The notes under the pieces are model-generated. The model did not search any database and had not been told where the DNA came from. It saw only the letters and a program-made list of their open reading frames with translations. The position numbers and the translations under genes were made by a program. Below, piece after piece: positions 35,151 to 44,041 of a stretch of DNA of 55,884 bases. Source of the DNA: an uncultured Muribaculaceae bacterium. Its GTDB lineage: Bacteria > Bacteroidota > Bacteroidia > Bacteroidales > Muribaculaceae. Every line of letters starts with the position of its first letter. Position 1 is the first letter of the stretch. Location of the stretch: contig CAJUAR010000008.1 of assembly GCA_910584495.1 (NCBI GenBank), positions 1 through 55,884 of the forward strand, read 5' to 3'.

Positions 35151-35182
35151 CAAAATTACCCAAAATATATGAATATGCCAAT
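35151..35182 (-). promoter_or_regulatory. Promoter of the R-M operon, touching the start codon
   Basis: On the minus strand ATTG (35182-35179), 20 bases, then TAATTTTG (35158-35151). The ATG begins at 35146, so the transcript would have almost no leader. The remainder of 35183-35346 holds only a weak imperfect hairpin (TGTAG...CTACA near 35292-35325). Confidence 0.5.
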
Positions 35183-35346
35183 ACCCTGAGATGTTTCCCT
35201 CACATAAAAAGCACGGCTCTTTCATTTAAGATTGACTTGAATTCTCGAAAAATTTGTACCGAAGGAAAAAAAACATGAGACAAACGGAATGTAGCCGGCC
35301 CAAAGTAATGAACCGACTACATATCCAGGATTAAAACGGCAGATTT

Positions 35347-35982
35347 TTATTCGCTTTCATCCAGGCTAATCACCCTCATTACCTCATAAGTCCCTGCGTA
35401 ATCTTTTGCAAATTCAGCAGTAGGGTTGGCAAGCTCTTTCAACTCCAGTTCTGCTCCAACTTTCCATTCCGGCACTTTAGCTTCCTTGTATTTTGTCTGC
35501 AGATATCCGGATTTGTCAATTATCCAATAATCGGTTGTCGTACCGTCGGGACGGAATGTACGCACTTCGGGCGCAATAGTGACAGTTCCGTGCATTTTCT
35601 TTCCCGGGGAAGCGGAGAAGCCACATTCCTCAATGGATTTCCGGTAGGCGACGCGAGTCTTGCCCCGCATAAGAATCAGGCTGTCGGCAGATACCTTTTC
35701 AATCTTCAACGTGTCGGTAAAAGCAATCGTCTGATGAATTCCTACGCTTTTGCCGGTGAGAAGCAGCTCGTTTCCGTTACATTCCCAATGCTCATAGAGC
35801 AGCGTCGCCATATTGACGGAATGAGCCTCGCCTCCCTCTTTCAGGGCCACTCCCTGCACCATGTTCATACCCGGTATAGGTTCCACCCACAAGCCGACAA
35901 GCTCCTGTTCTGCGTATTTTGTATTTGTATTGCAAGAAACAAATGCAAAAACGGCGGCTAAGAATAATAATGCTTCCCTCAT
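35347..35982 (-). CDS. Lipocalin-family lipoprotein
   Basis: This 211-residue lipoprotein has a signal peptide ending at Cys17 (FAFVSC). Residues about 27-120 match the lipocalin-like domain common in Bacteroides (LVGLWVEPIPGMNMVQGVALKEGG cut short here; MATLLYEHWECNGNELLLTGKSVG; FTDTLKIEKVSADSLIL). The C-terminal half has a second beta-rich unit (HGTVTIAPEVRTF) and ends acidic. It is last in a three-gene lipoprotein operon. Ligand unknown. Confidence 0.8.
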   Translation of the reverse strand: MREALLFLAAVFAFVSCNTNTKYAEQELVGLWVEPIPGMNMVQGVALKEGGEAHSVNMATLLYEHWECNGNELLLTGKSVGIHQTIAFTDTLKIEKVSADSLILMRGKTRVAYRKSIEECGFSASPGKKMHGTVTIAPEVRTFRPDGTTTDYWIIDKSGYLQTKYKEAKVPEWKVGAELELKELANPTAEFAKDYAGTYEVMRVISLDESE

Positions 35983-36006
35983 GTCGCAAATTCTTTAATA
36001 GACTAT

Positions 36007-36786
36007 TCAGTCTTCGTTTATACGCACCAGTTCCATAACCTCATTTCCTCCGGCAGAGAAAAGCAACAGATTTCCATTCAGCGAAATGCCGAAACTACCC
36101 GTCTGTTCCAATGCCGTAAGGACATTCTGCTCTGTAGTCATATCCGGGCAGCTCATTTTAGTCGAGACTACATTTGAAATGGCAAGAGTATTCTTCTCTC
36201 CGCTTCTGAAGCCTCCTGAAAGGCGGTTGCATCCGGCAAAAGCAGATATGCGGCTGTTGTCCGTATCAAAGTTCACGAATGGGGCTTGGTCGGAAGCGGG
36301 AATATTCTCGCCCAATACGGTAACGATACGCCATTTGCCCTTGATGTCGGAAAGTGGCACTGTGAGGAAACGTCTCTCCATCTTCAGAAGAGGTCTCTTG
36401 TTCTTGTCGCAAAGTGCCAGATGCTCCTTATCCAAAGATTTGATGCGCTCCACCGAATTTAATGACTGGAGAACACTTTGTTCCAGCTCCATATCAGGAC
36501 AGGCCATCATGGTCGAAAGCATCTGTCCTAGTTCTATCTTTCCTTTCTTGCTTTTGAAATCAAAGCTGCCTGAGATTTTGTTGCAACCGGAATTTCCGTA
36601 AACACGGTTTTCTTGGGTATTGAAACCAATATAAGGACCGGGGTGAACTTTAACAGCCGAGCCGTTGACTTCTGTGATGTTCCATTCACCATCTATCATC
36701 AAAGACGATGTGGCGTGGTGAGTAGCCTGGCACGATGTTAGCAATGCTACCCCAGTTATTGCAATAAAAAATATTTTTCTATTCAT
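36007..36786 (-). CDS. Lipoprotein with two META (HslJ-like) domains
   Basis: This 259-residue lipoprotein has a signal peptide ending at Cys19 (LLTSC). Two META domains are visible: about 30-130 (GEWNITEVNG; GNSGCNKISGSF; MMACPDMELEQSVLQSLNSV) and about 145-255 (GKWRIVTVLGENIP; AGCNRLSGGF; KMSCPDMTTEQNVLTALEQT). META/HslJ proteins are linked to stress or novobiocin resistance in other bacteria; the role here is unknown. It is the middle gene of the lipoprotein operon. Confidence 0.9.
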   Translation of the reverse strand: MNRKIFFIAITGVALLTSCQATHHATSSLMIDGEWNITEVNGSAVKVHPGPYIGFNTQENRVYGNSGCNKISGSFDFKSKKGKIELGQMLSTMMACPDMELEQSVLQSLNSVERIKSLDKEHLALCDKNKRPLLKMERRFLTVPLSDIKGKWRIVTVLGENIPASDQAPFVNFDTDNSRISAFAGCNRLSGGFRSGEKNTLAISNVVSTKMSCPDMTTEQNVLTALEQTGSFGISLNGNLLLFSAGGNEVMELVRINED

Positions 36787-36842
36787 TGTTTTTATATTTT
36801 ACACATTAAGGTGTTATACTTACCGTCCGCAATTCCCTTGCA

Positions 36843-37520
36843 TTATTCAAAGGTACGAAAATAATGAGATACCCTATGTTGATTCATGTCAAAATGGAGA
36901 GATGTAGGAACAAAGCCGGTAAATTCCTGCTGGTCTTCACCTTCTCCCAACATCACCTTTGTAACATCAATGTTGAATTTCAGGTTGCCATCCTCTACCG
37001 CATATCCCGCATTCTTCTCACCAGCCTCCACCTGTACCTCAACTACAAGAGATTGCGCTTCTTCGCCTTCGTTTTCCGCAGGCATTGTCACAGTCAGCAT
37101 CAAAGGCTCCGGATTCAGATTAATCATGATGCTGTCTTTTGCAGCAGTAAGGGTAGGCACGTACTCCACATTGTAATTTACGTCACCGACTGCTTCTACG
37201 ATCTTGTTTGCCAAGTCCTCATCCTTGATGATGGACAAAACGATATCCTTGATGGGGAACTTTTCAAAACGCATAGTGTTGTTCTCTATCGTCGCTGAAA
37301 CATCCACACCGGGTTCGGCCTCCCCATTTTCGCCGTTCCCTTCATGAGCGGCGATATTGCAAGATATCATCTTGCCTTTGTAATCGCCGTACATTACCGA
37401 TGTGTCGATTTCATTCGGGTCTTTGACATCATCGTCATCACTACAAGCCGTAAAGCAGAGCGAACAGCCTGCCACAAGCATTAATGCAAATAATTGCATG
37501 GGTCTAAAAACTTTTCTCAT
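36843..37520 (-). CDS. DUF4840-like surface lipoprotein
   Basis: This 225-residue lipoprotein has a signal peptide ending at Cys26 followed by SDDDDVKD, an acidic lipoprotein export signal that directs Bacteroidota lipoproteins to the cell surface. The mature part starts MYGDYKGKMISCNI and has beta-rich segments with RFEKFPIKDIVLSII and VEYVPTLTA, as I recall for DUF4840. Function unknown. It is the first of three lipoprotein genes read together. Region 37521-37785 upstream is AT-rich and I see no clear promoter boxes there. Confidence 0.72.
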   Translation of the reverse strand: MRKVFRPMQLFALMLVAGCSLCFTACSDDDDVKDPNEIDTSVMYGDYKGKMISCNIAAHEGNGENGEAEPGVDVSATIENNTMRFEKFPIKDIVLSIIKDEDLANKIVEAVGDVNYNVEYVPTLTAAKDSIMINLNPEPLMLTVTMPAENEGEEAQSLVVEVQVEAGEKNAGYAVEDGNLKFNIDVTKVMLGEGEDQQEFTGFVPTSLHFDMNQHRVSHYFRTFE

Positions 37521-37785
37521 TTCTTTAATGTAGTGTCATTGATTATTGTGTCACATTGTTTTTACGAAGCTTCATAATATGAAATGAAGTATTCCCCGAA
37601 ATCTTGCATGGGAAAAACGAAAAAAATTATAATAATTTTATATCACTGTTGATTTTCAATGACATACAACCCTAAATTAAATAGTGCCAACGCAAACAAA
37701 CAAGCGAGAGGGCAAGGCATACTATGAGCACGCCTCGGGCTATCATCTTTTCAAGCATTGCCGCCAACCCATCGGCGTTTATTGT

Positions 37786-38757
37786 TCACTTTATGCCTTT
37801 ATGCTCAACAAAACGTTTAAAATCGGAAAAGTTACCGCGAAAAAGATCCACATCTACCGGACCGGCAATACCCGACGCCCTACCCTTGTCGGACACCTGC
37901 CATATTTCCCAATGACGAGCCGAAGGTTTTGCACCATAGCGTGCAAGCCAGAAATCATAATCGTCGAACCCGTGCCCCTTCATATAATCGAGATAATACT
38001 TGTTATAAGTGTAGATAATCGGTTTCACACCATAGTGTTTCTCCACCAATTTGAGCCATTGTTTTGCCATGCGGCACACCTTGGCATGCTGAGCCTTCAT
38101 TGTCGAGGCAGCAATTTCCAGGTCGAGCACGGGAGGCAAGTCACCACGCTCCAAAGGTGTGTTTTTGATGTAATATTCCACCTGTTCTTCCACAGGCGAG
38201 CTCACCGACAGGAAATGATATGCCCCGCGAACGATACCCACCCGCTTTGCTTCTTTAAAATTATAATCAAATGTAGGGTCGACAATTGTTGTTCCTTCGG
38301 TGCTTTTCATGATGGCGAACAGCACGGGCTGAACATAGGCCCCCTTGGCAGTTGAGCCCCCTACACTGCCTGTTGCCGAAGCTTTCAGCGCTAATTTTTC
38401 CCAATTAATGCGCTTCTGATATTTCGACACATCGATGCCGTAGACCTGTTTTCCCGGTTTGAAGCGACGTTTCTTCTGCTTGGCAAATATCCCTTTTTTC
38501 CAATAGCCTAAATCCATTGTTCCGTCGGCATAGACAATGCGTCCCAGCCCGTGCTTGTAGCCGTGGTCCCAAAATCCATAGTAGGCATTTCCGTTTTTGT
38601 AGCGGCAAATGCCCCAGCCATGCTGCTTGCCATTCTTCACACCGCCGGTGTAGGTATAGTTCGAAGCTTCGAGCTTTCCAGCCTTCGTTTTGGCCTGCAT
38701 GGGCACTGCCAAGGAGAATAAAAGGCACAAGACGGTCAATATTCTTGTTAATATCAT
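37786..38757 (-). CDS. Secreted GH25 lysozyme with N-terminal MORN repeats
   Basis: This 323-residue protein has a signal peptide (1-22, VPMQA). Three MORN repeats follow (about 33-88: YTGGVKNGKQHGWG, YYGFWDHGYKHGLG, LGYWKKG), then a glycoside hydrolase family 25 domain (about 106-318) with YGIDVSKYQ, GAYHFLS and the catalytic region PVLDLEI. GH25 muramidases cut the MurNAc-GlcNAc bond of peptidoglycan. The start MILTRIL was chosen for its signal peptide over an upstream ATG at 38901. It is divergent from the LysE-type exporter. Confidence 0.9.
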   Translation of the reverse strand: MILTRILTVLCLLFSLAVPMQAKTKAGKLEASNYTYTGGVKNGKQHGWGICRYKNGNAYYGFWDHGYKHGLGRIVYADGTMDLGYWKKGIFAKQKKRRFKPGKQVYGIDVSKYQKRINWEKLALKASATGSVGGSTAKGAYVQPVLFAIMKSTEGTTIVDPTFDYNFKEAKRVGIVRGAYHFLSVSSPVEEQVEYYIKNTPLERGDLPPVLDLEIAASTMKAQHAKVCRMAKQWLKLVEKHYGVKPIIYTYNKYYLDYMKGHGFDDYDFWLARYGAKPSARHWEIWQVSDKGRASGIAGPVDVDLFRGNFSDFKRFVEHKGIK

Positions 38758-38810
38758 AATATTCAAAAGTTTAAAGGCCGGTTTTGGAACCTTGTTAATA
38801 AAATTACACA

Positions 38811-38818
38811 CAAAGATA
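38811..38818 (-). promoter_or_regulatory. -7 box upstream of the GH25 gene
   Basis: TATCTTTG on the minus strand lies 54 bases before the GH25 start. No -33 TTTG is found at normal spacing. Confidence 0.4.
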
Positions 38819-38899
38819 CAACGTTTTCCGAACAATAAATGCATTTCAAAGTTGATAATTTGAGTAACATTGATTATTTTTGCTCGAATTTTTGGAAAC

Positions 38900-39541
38900 A
38901 TGGAGCAAATACTCTACATCATACCCCGCGGATTGGCCATAGGAGCCCTGATTTCGGCCCCTATGGGACCGATAGGTATGCTCGTTATCCAACGCACACT
39001 TAGCAAAGGACGCTGGCCGGCATTCTTCACCGGCTTAGGGGCCGCACTAAGCGACCTTGTCTACTGTCTCCTCACCGGTTTCTGTCTGAGTTTCATCACC
39101 GACTTTATCGATGCCCACCAGTTCATCATCCAAGTGATAGGAAGCATTGTGCTGGCAGCTTTCGGGCTATATCTGTTTCGCAAGAACCCCACTCGCTCGC
39201 TCAGAACAGCCGATAATGTTGCCACAAACTACTGGGGAGATTTTGCCACCGGCTTTCTGCTCACTTTCTCCAACCCATTGATACTATTTTTCATCATAGG
39301 ACTATTTGCCCGGTTCAACTACATAATGCCCGAGTTTCTTTTCTACCACCACATTCTGGCCTATATTGCAATATTCAGCGGGGCTTTGCTTTGGTGGTAT
39401 GGCGTAACGAGCCTTGTAGCCCGTCTGGGCAGGCGAATCAATGTGAGGTCGCTCAAACTCATCAACCGCATCATCGGCATTGTGCTCATTGGCATGGCCG
39501 CTGTGGGTGTTGTAATGAGTTTGCTCGACAAACACTTATAA
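38900..39541 (+). CDS. LysE-family exporter
   Basis: This 213-residue inner-membrane protein has six hydrophobic helices and the LysE/RhtB start PRGLAIGALISAPMGPIGMLVIQRTL. The start MEQILY was chosen over an ATG at 38870 that adds a poor leader. The family exports amino acids or related metabolites; the substrate here is unknown. It precedes a CBM9-like gene by 10 bases. Confidence 0.9.
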   Translation: MEQILYIIPRGLAIGALISAPMGPIGMLVIQRTLSKGRWPAFFTGLGAALSDLVYCLLTGFCLSFITDFIDAHQFIIQVIGSIVLAAFGLYLFRKNPTRSLRTADNVATNYWGDFATGFLLTFSNPLILFFIIGLFARFNYIMPEFLFYHHILAYIAIFSGALLWWYGVTSLVARLGRRINVRSLKLINRIIGIVLIGMAAVGVVMSLLDKHL

Positions 39542-39551
39542 AACATTACAA

Positions 39552-40190
39552 ATGAATCATAAAACAATAATTCTGCCACGGATAGAACATATTGCAGCCC
39601 GGAACAATGATAAGATTATCGATGTTTTGACAACCCGGGGAGCCGAGGCAGCTATAGATTGCTCGCCATGGCACAACGATTTTCCATGCAATGCTCGAGC
39701 CATGCTTCACGCTGCCCATGATGGTGAAAGACTCTTTTTCCTTTTCGACTGCGAAACCGACGAAATAAAAGCCGAAAACACAGAGCCACAATCGGCAGTC
39801 AGCAACGATTCGTGTGTCGAAGTTTTTCTGCAGCCCTACGAAGGTGGTGAATATTGGAATCTCGAAGTCAATTGTCTGGGGGCTGTCAACGCTTCGCACC
39901 GCATAGAAAAGCCACGGGCAACAAAGCTTGCACCTGATGAATTGGCTCAAGTATGGCGCATGAGCCAGCCTTTCGTCAACTGTAGCGAACACACCCTCTG
40001 GCAGCAATTCATTTGCGTGCCATTTTCATTGCTGGGCATTGTCTATGAGCCCGGCATGCAGATTCGAGGCAATTTCTATGCCTGCGCAGCAAAAGCCATG
40101 CATCCCTACTTCTTGTGCTGGAACGACATAAAGCACCCTACGCCGAACTACCACCTTCCGGAATTTTTCGGCAACATCCAATTGCAGTAA
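39552..40190 (+). CDS. Carbohydrate-binding family 9-like protein
   Basis: This 212-residue protein lacks a signal peptide. The pattern FFLFDCETDEIKAEN, SNDSCVEVFLQPYEGGEYWNLEVNC and WNDIKHPTPNYHLPEFFGNIQL is typical of the DOMON/CBM9-like proteins of Bacteroidales. Sugar binding is inferred from the family only. It lies between the exporter and the CCA-adding enzyme in the same direction. Confidence 0.82.
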   Translation: MNHKTIILPRIEHIAARNNDKIIDVLTTRGAEAAIDCSPWHNDFPCNARAMLHAAHDGERLFFLFDCETDEIKAENTEPQSAVSNDSCVEVFLQPYEGGEYWNLEVNCLGAVNASHRIEKPRATKLAPDELAQVWRMSQPFVNCSEHTLWQQFICVPFSLLGIVYEPGMQIRGNFYACAAKAMHPYFLCWNDIKHPTPNYHLPEFFGNIQLQ

Positions 40191-40203
40191 CTCTAAATAC
40201 GAC

Positions 40204-41649
40204 ATGCAGAAAGAAGAGTACGAATCAATACTGGACTATCTGCGCCGCCTCATCGATGGCACTCAATGGGAAAATCATGTTTTCGCTGTGGGCGGTTGCT
40301 GCCGTGATTCTGTTTTAGGTTGCGAAATCAAAGACATTGACCTTGCCGTAGACCTCCCCGACGGAGGCGTTGAGTTCGCGCAATGGATTTTCGACAAAGA
40401 GCTTGCCGTGAAGGAACCTACAACGTTCCCCTCGTTCGGCACGGCCATGCTCCGTTTCAAAGAGTTTCCTAACGAAGAAATAGAAATTGTGCAGACCCGG
40501 CGCGAAAAATACACTGCCGCAACACGCGGCAAGCCTTCGGTGGTGTTCGGAACAATTGAAGAAGATTGTCTGCGCCGCGACCTCACTATCAATGCCTTGT
40601 ACTATGACATCTCGAAGCAGAAAATGCTCGACCTTCTGGGCCGAAGCATAAGCGACATAGAAAATCACATTATCCGCACCCCCGACGACCCCGTGCGCAC
40701 CTTCGACGACGACCCCGTGCGCATTCTTCGCGCCATACGCTTTGCCACTCGCTATGGCTGGGATGTGGACGATGAAACCATCGAAGGCATGCGCATCAAC
40801 GCACCTTTGCTCGTGCACATCCGCCCCGAACGCCGGCAAGCCGAAATAGAAAAAATTATTTGCGGCAACGACCCTGCCCGTGCCATGCGTCTCCTTCTCC
40901 TCGCCGATGCTCTGCCCCACACATTCCCCGAACTGTCACCCACCATACGCCAAAAACAGAATTTCCGCCACCACGACAACACTTGGGAACACTGCCTCAA
41001 TGTGATGAACAAGGTTCCGGCAATTTCACCCCTGCGGTGGGCAGCCCTCTTCCACGGCCTTAGTCGCCGAACAGATGTGGTGAATGCAATGAGGCGCTAC
41101 CACTACGACCGCCACGACATCGACAAGGTGGTCTTTCTCATCGCAAACCATAATGCCACCAAGCGCTGGGGTGCCGAATGCGAGAACATGACCGATACCG
41201 ACCTGCGCCAACTACACCGCCTGTGCGCAAGCACAGAGCGTTTCCGCCGTCTCCTTCTGCTCATCGATGCCGATAACACCTCCTATGCACCCGACTACTG
41301 CATGCCTCGCCAAACCGAAATTATTGCCGCCCGCACAGCACAGCTGCGCAAAGAGGGCAAATCAGGTTTCGGCATGCGCCGCACATTGACAAACAAAACT
41401 ATACGCCGCATCAAAGGACTGTCCGAGAATGTAAAGCTCGATGTTTATCGTCAATTCCTCGACAAGCTCTCCATGGAAAATCCCGATATGGAACGGACCG
41501 AAATGGAGCATAGACTTGCCCGCTTCAATCCTCCAAAAAAGTCGTCGAAGAAAAAAGAAAGAAGGTCCGGAAGAAATAATAAAAACAAAACCACAGGCAA
41601 AGCATCGAAAACTTCCGCTTCTAAAAGAAGTGTAAAGAAAAATGACTAA
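40204..41649 (+). CDS. cca: CCA tRNA nucleotidyltransferase / poly(A) polymerase family with HD domain
   Basis: This 481-residue class II nucleotidyltransferase adds CCA to tRNA 3' ends. The head has the catalytic VGGCCRDSVLG and DIDLAV motifs (about 35-57). RRDLTINALYYD and DPVRTFDDDPVRILRAIRFATRYG follow, then an HD domain (about 255-360, HHDNTWEHCLNVM). The C-terminal 40 residues are very rich in Lys/Arg/Ser, probably an RNA-binding tail. The tRNA-Leu of this window lacks encoded CCA, which fits the need for the enzyme. Its stop codon lies inside a TAACTTTG box ahead of the next gene. Confidence 0.9.
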   Translation: MQKEEYESILDYLRRLIDGTQWENHVFAVGGCCRDSVLGCEIKDIDLAVDLPDGGVEFAQWIFDKELAVKEPTTFPSFGTAMLRFKEFPNEEIEIVQTRREKYTAATRGKPSVVFGTIEEDCLRRDLTINALYYDISKQKMLDLLGRSISDIENHIIRTPDDPVRTFDDDPVRILRAIRFATRYGWDVDDETIEGMRINAPLLVHIRPERRQAEIEKIICGNDPARAMRLLLLADALPHTFPELSPTIRQKQNFRHHDNTWEHCLNVMNKVPAISPLRWAALFHGLSRRTDVVNAMRRYHYDRHDIDKVVFLIANHNATKRWGAECENMTDTDLRQLHRLCASTERFRRLLLLIDADNTSYAPDYCMPRQTEIIAARTAQLRKEGKSGFGMRRTLTNKTIRRIKGLSENVKLDVYRQFLDKLSMENPDMERTEMEHRLARFNPPKKSSKKKERRSGRNNKNKTTGKASKTSASKRSVKKND

Positions 41650-41654
41650 CTTTG
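41647..41654 (+). promoter_or_regulatory. -7 box overlapping the cca stop codon
   Basis: TAACTTTG begins with the TAA stop of cca and ends 10 bases before the hydrolase ATG. No -33 TTTG is visible. If used, the hydrolase transcript would have a leader of only a few bases. Confidence 0.4.
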
Positions 41655-41664
41655 CAGTTTAGTT

Positions 41665-42438
41665 ATGGACAAAAGCATTGAAATAGGCTCACAGAGGCTT
41701 CACTATTACCAGACCGGCACAGGGCCACAGCCGGTCATTGTCATGCACGGCTGGGGCTGCAAGGCTTCGACGGTCAACGTCCTTGCTCAAGCTGCCGAAC
41801 ATCCGTCCACCACTGTCTACAATATCGACCTGCCGGGGTTCGGACTGTCGCCGGAGCCGTCATCCATATGGGGTGTTGACGATTATACCTCGCTGATTGA
41901 AACATTCGTCCGGAAACTCGGATTGCAAAAGCCCGTGCTCATCGGTCATTCTTTCGGAGGACGCATAGCAATTCTCTTTGGTTCGCGTTCGGAAACCGAC
42001 CGCATTATCCTTGTCGATGCTGCCGGAATCAAGCCTAAACGCCCATTAAAATATTACCTGAAAGTTTACAGTTTCAAGGCTGCAAAGAAAATAGCCCCCC
42101 TGCTTTTGGGCAAACAAAAAGGACAGCAGTTCATCGACAACTGGCGAGGCAAAGCCGGTTCGTCGGACTACAAACAGTCGAGTCCTCAGATGCGTGCCAT
42201 TATGAGCAAGGTGGTCAACGAAGACCTTACGTCCGTGCTCGAAAATATCAAATCGCCAACACTTCTCATCTGGGGAGAACGGGATACGGCCACCCCTCTG
42301 CGCGATGCCAAAACCATGGAACGCCTCATTCCTGACGCCGGTCTTGTGAGCTACCCCGAAGCCGGTCACTATTCATTTCTCGACCGTCCCGGACAGACAA
42401 CTGCCGTCATACGTAATTTTCTAAATTTAAATGATTGA
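41665..42438 (+). CDS. Alpha/beta hydrolase
   Basis: This 257-residue cytoplasmic enzyme has the oxyanion region MHGWGCKAS, the nucleophile elbow GHSFGG (about 94-99), the acid in LLIWGERDTATPL and the terminal His in PEAGHYSFLDRP. The fold is clear, the substrate unknown. Its stop overlaps the start of a MurF-like gene by 8 bases, so the two are translated together. Esterase, amidase or peptidase activity would all be compatible. Confidence 0.9.
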   Translation: MDKSIEIGSQRLHYYQTGTGPQPVIVMHGWGCKASTVNVLAQAAEHPSTTVYNIDLPGFGLSPEPSSIWGVDDYTSLIETFVRKLGLQKPVLIGHSFGGRIAILFGSRSETDRIILVDAAGIKPKRPLKYYLKVYSFKAAKKIAPLLLGKQKGQQFIDNWRGKAGSSDYKQSSPQMRAIMSKVVNEDLTSVLENIKSPTLLIWGERDTATPLRDAKTMERLIPDAGLVSYPEAGHYSFLDRPGQTTAVIRNFLNLND

Positions 42439-44029
42439 CATGGATATTATCATACTATCGCTCATCATCGTGCTCGGCATTGCAAACTTTGGAGCCGAAA
42501 TGTGGCGCGACCTCATGATGCTGCAACAAAATTCTTATCGTCGCGAACGATACAGCAAGTGGCTCTCCCAATCGGGAGACTCCACTTCGGGTTGGCGTCT
42601 TTGCGGCATAACCGTTTTTCTCATTGCGCTCACCCCATGGTGCCCGGCATTGCCGGGTGCTGTGCTCGCAGGTATTTTCTGCATTTTCAACACCATACGC
42701 CTGCTTCGCGCCAAATACAAGAAACCATTGGTAATGACAGCTCGCGCTCGCCGCATCTATGCCACAGCATGGGTCATCACTGCCATTGCATGCGGTGTTG
42801 TGCTCCTTCTGGGTAATCCGGGCTGGAGTGCCAAGCTTCATGCTGCCGCTCTTACACTTCTTGCCGCCTACTGTGGCTCACACATCATCATCCTGGCGGC
42901 CAACACGGTCCTCGACCCAGTTGAGAAAACAATCAACCGTTCCTACATCAACGAGGCAAAAAACATTCTGTCCCAGATGCCGGGGCTCAAAATTGTTGGG
43001 GTGACAGGCAGTTACGGAAAAACTACAACCAAGCACTATCTGTTCCGCATCCTCTCTGAGCAATACGAAACATTGATGACCCCCGGCAGCTACAACACCA
43101 CGCTGGGTGTGGTTCGTACCATAAGAGAGCTGCTCAAGCCCTACCATGAAGTGTTTATTGTCGAAATGGGTGCCAAGAATCTTGGCGACATCAAAGAAAT
43201 ATGCGATATTGTCCGTCCACGGGCAGGCATTATCACCGCTGTGGGTCCCCAGCACCTCGAATCGTTCAAGACAATCGAAAATGTGCAACGCACAAAATTT
43301 GAACTTGCCGATGCTCTGCCGGCCGACGGCCTGGCTGTGGTCAACAACGACTTCGAAATGATAGCTTGCCGCCCCGTGGACAATGTGCGATGCATACGCT
43401 ATGCGGTGAAAAACACCGATGGAGCCGACTATATTGCCACCAACATCGCTTACAGCCCTGCCGGCACAAAATTCACGGTTAAAAACGGAATGTGGAGCAT
43501 AGACCTCAGCACACGCATTGTGGGCGAATGTAATGTGTCCAACATCCTCGCCGCCGTGGCCATGGCTCACGAAATGGGAATTGCCGACGACAAAATAAAA
43601 TATGCCGTGGCACAAATTGAACAAGTGGAGCACCGCCTGAGCATCAAGCGCATACCCGGCGGCCTCACCATCATCGACGATGCCTTCAACAGCAATCCCG
43701 TGGGTTCGGCTATGGCTCTCGAAGTGCTCGGCTCCATGACAGAAGGCAAACGCATCCTCATCACTCCGGGCATGATAGAACTTGGCGAGCGACAGAAGGA
43801 GCTAAACGAAGAATTTGGCTTCAAGGCCGCATCGTGCTGCGATATTGCAATTGTCGTTGGCGAATACAACCGCGAAGCTATTGTTGCCGGCCTCGAACGC
43901 GGCTCTATGCCTAGCGAAAGCATACGCACAGCCGACAGTTTTGCACAAGCTCAGAACATGCTGCAATCCATGGCGCAAGCGGGCGACATTGTGCTCTACG
44001 AAAACGATCTTCCCGACACTTTCAAGTAA
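42431..44029 (+). CDS. Membrane-anchored MurF-like Mur ligase
   Basis: This 532-residue protein starts with four hydrophobic helices (about 4-20, 57-88, 115-135, 140-158) in place of the MurF N-terminal substrate domain. Then comes a Mur ligase core: ATP loop GVTGSYGKTTTKH (about 190-202), TPGSYNTTLGV, VEMGAKNLGDI and NVSNILAAVAMA. A C-terminal domain has DDAFNSNPVGSAMALE, typical of MurF. MurF joins D-Ala-D-Ala to the UDP-MurNAc-tripeptide; a Ddl gene follows 12 bases downstream, which fits. The membrane anchor and missing N-terminal domain suggest another acceptor. M1 or M4 (42440) may be the start. Confidence 0.85.
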   Translation: MIDMDIIILSLIIVLGIANFGAEMWRDLMMLQQNSYRRERYSKWLSQSGDSTSGWRLCGITVFLIALTPWCPALPGAVLAGIFCIFNTIRLLRAKYKKPLVMTARARRIYATAWVITAIACGVVLLLGNPGWSAKLHAAALTLLAAYCGSHIIILAANTVLDPVEKTINRSYINEAKNILSQMPGLKIVGVTGSYGKTTTKHYLFRILSEQYETLMTPGSYNTTLGVVRTIRELLKPYHEVFIVEMGAKNLGDIKEICDIVRPRAGIITAVGPQHLESFKTIENVQRTKFELADALPADGLAVVNNDFEMIACRPVDNVRCIRYAVKNTDGADYIATNIAYSPAGTKFTVKNGMWSIDLSTRIVGECNVSNILAAVAMAHEMGIADDKIKYAVAQIEQVEHRLSIKRIPGGLTIIDDAFNSNPVGSAMALEVLGSMTEGKRILITPGMIELGERQKELNEEFGFKAASCCDIAIVVGEYNREAIVAGLERGSMPSESIRTADSFAQAQNMLQSMAQAGDIVLYENDLPDTFK

Positions 44030-44041
44030 TATATATACAAA

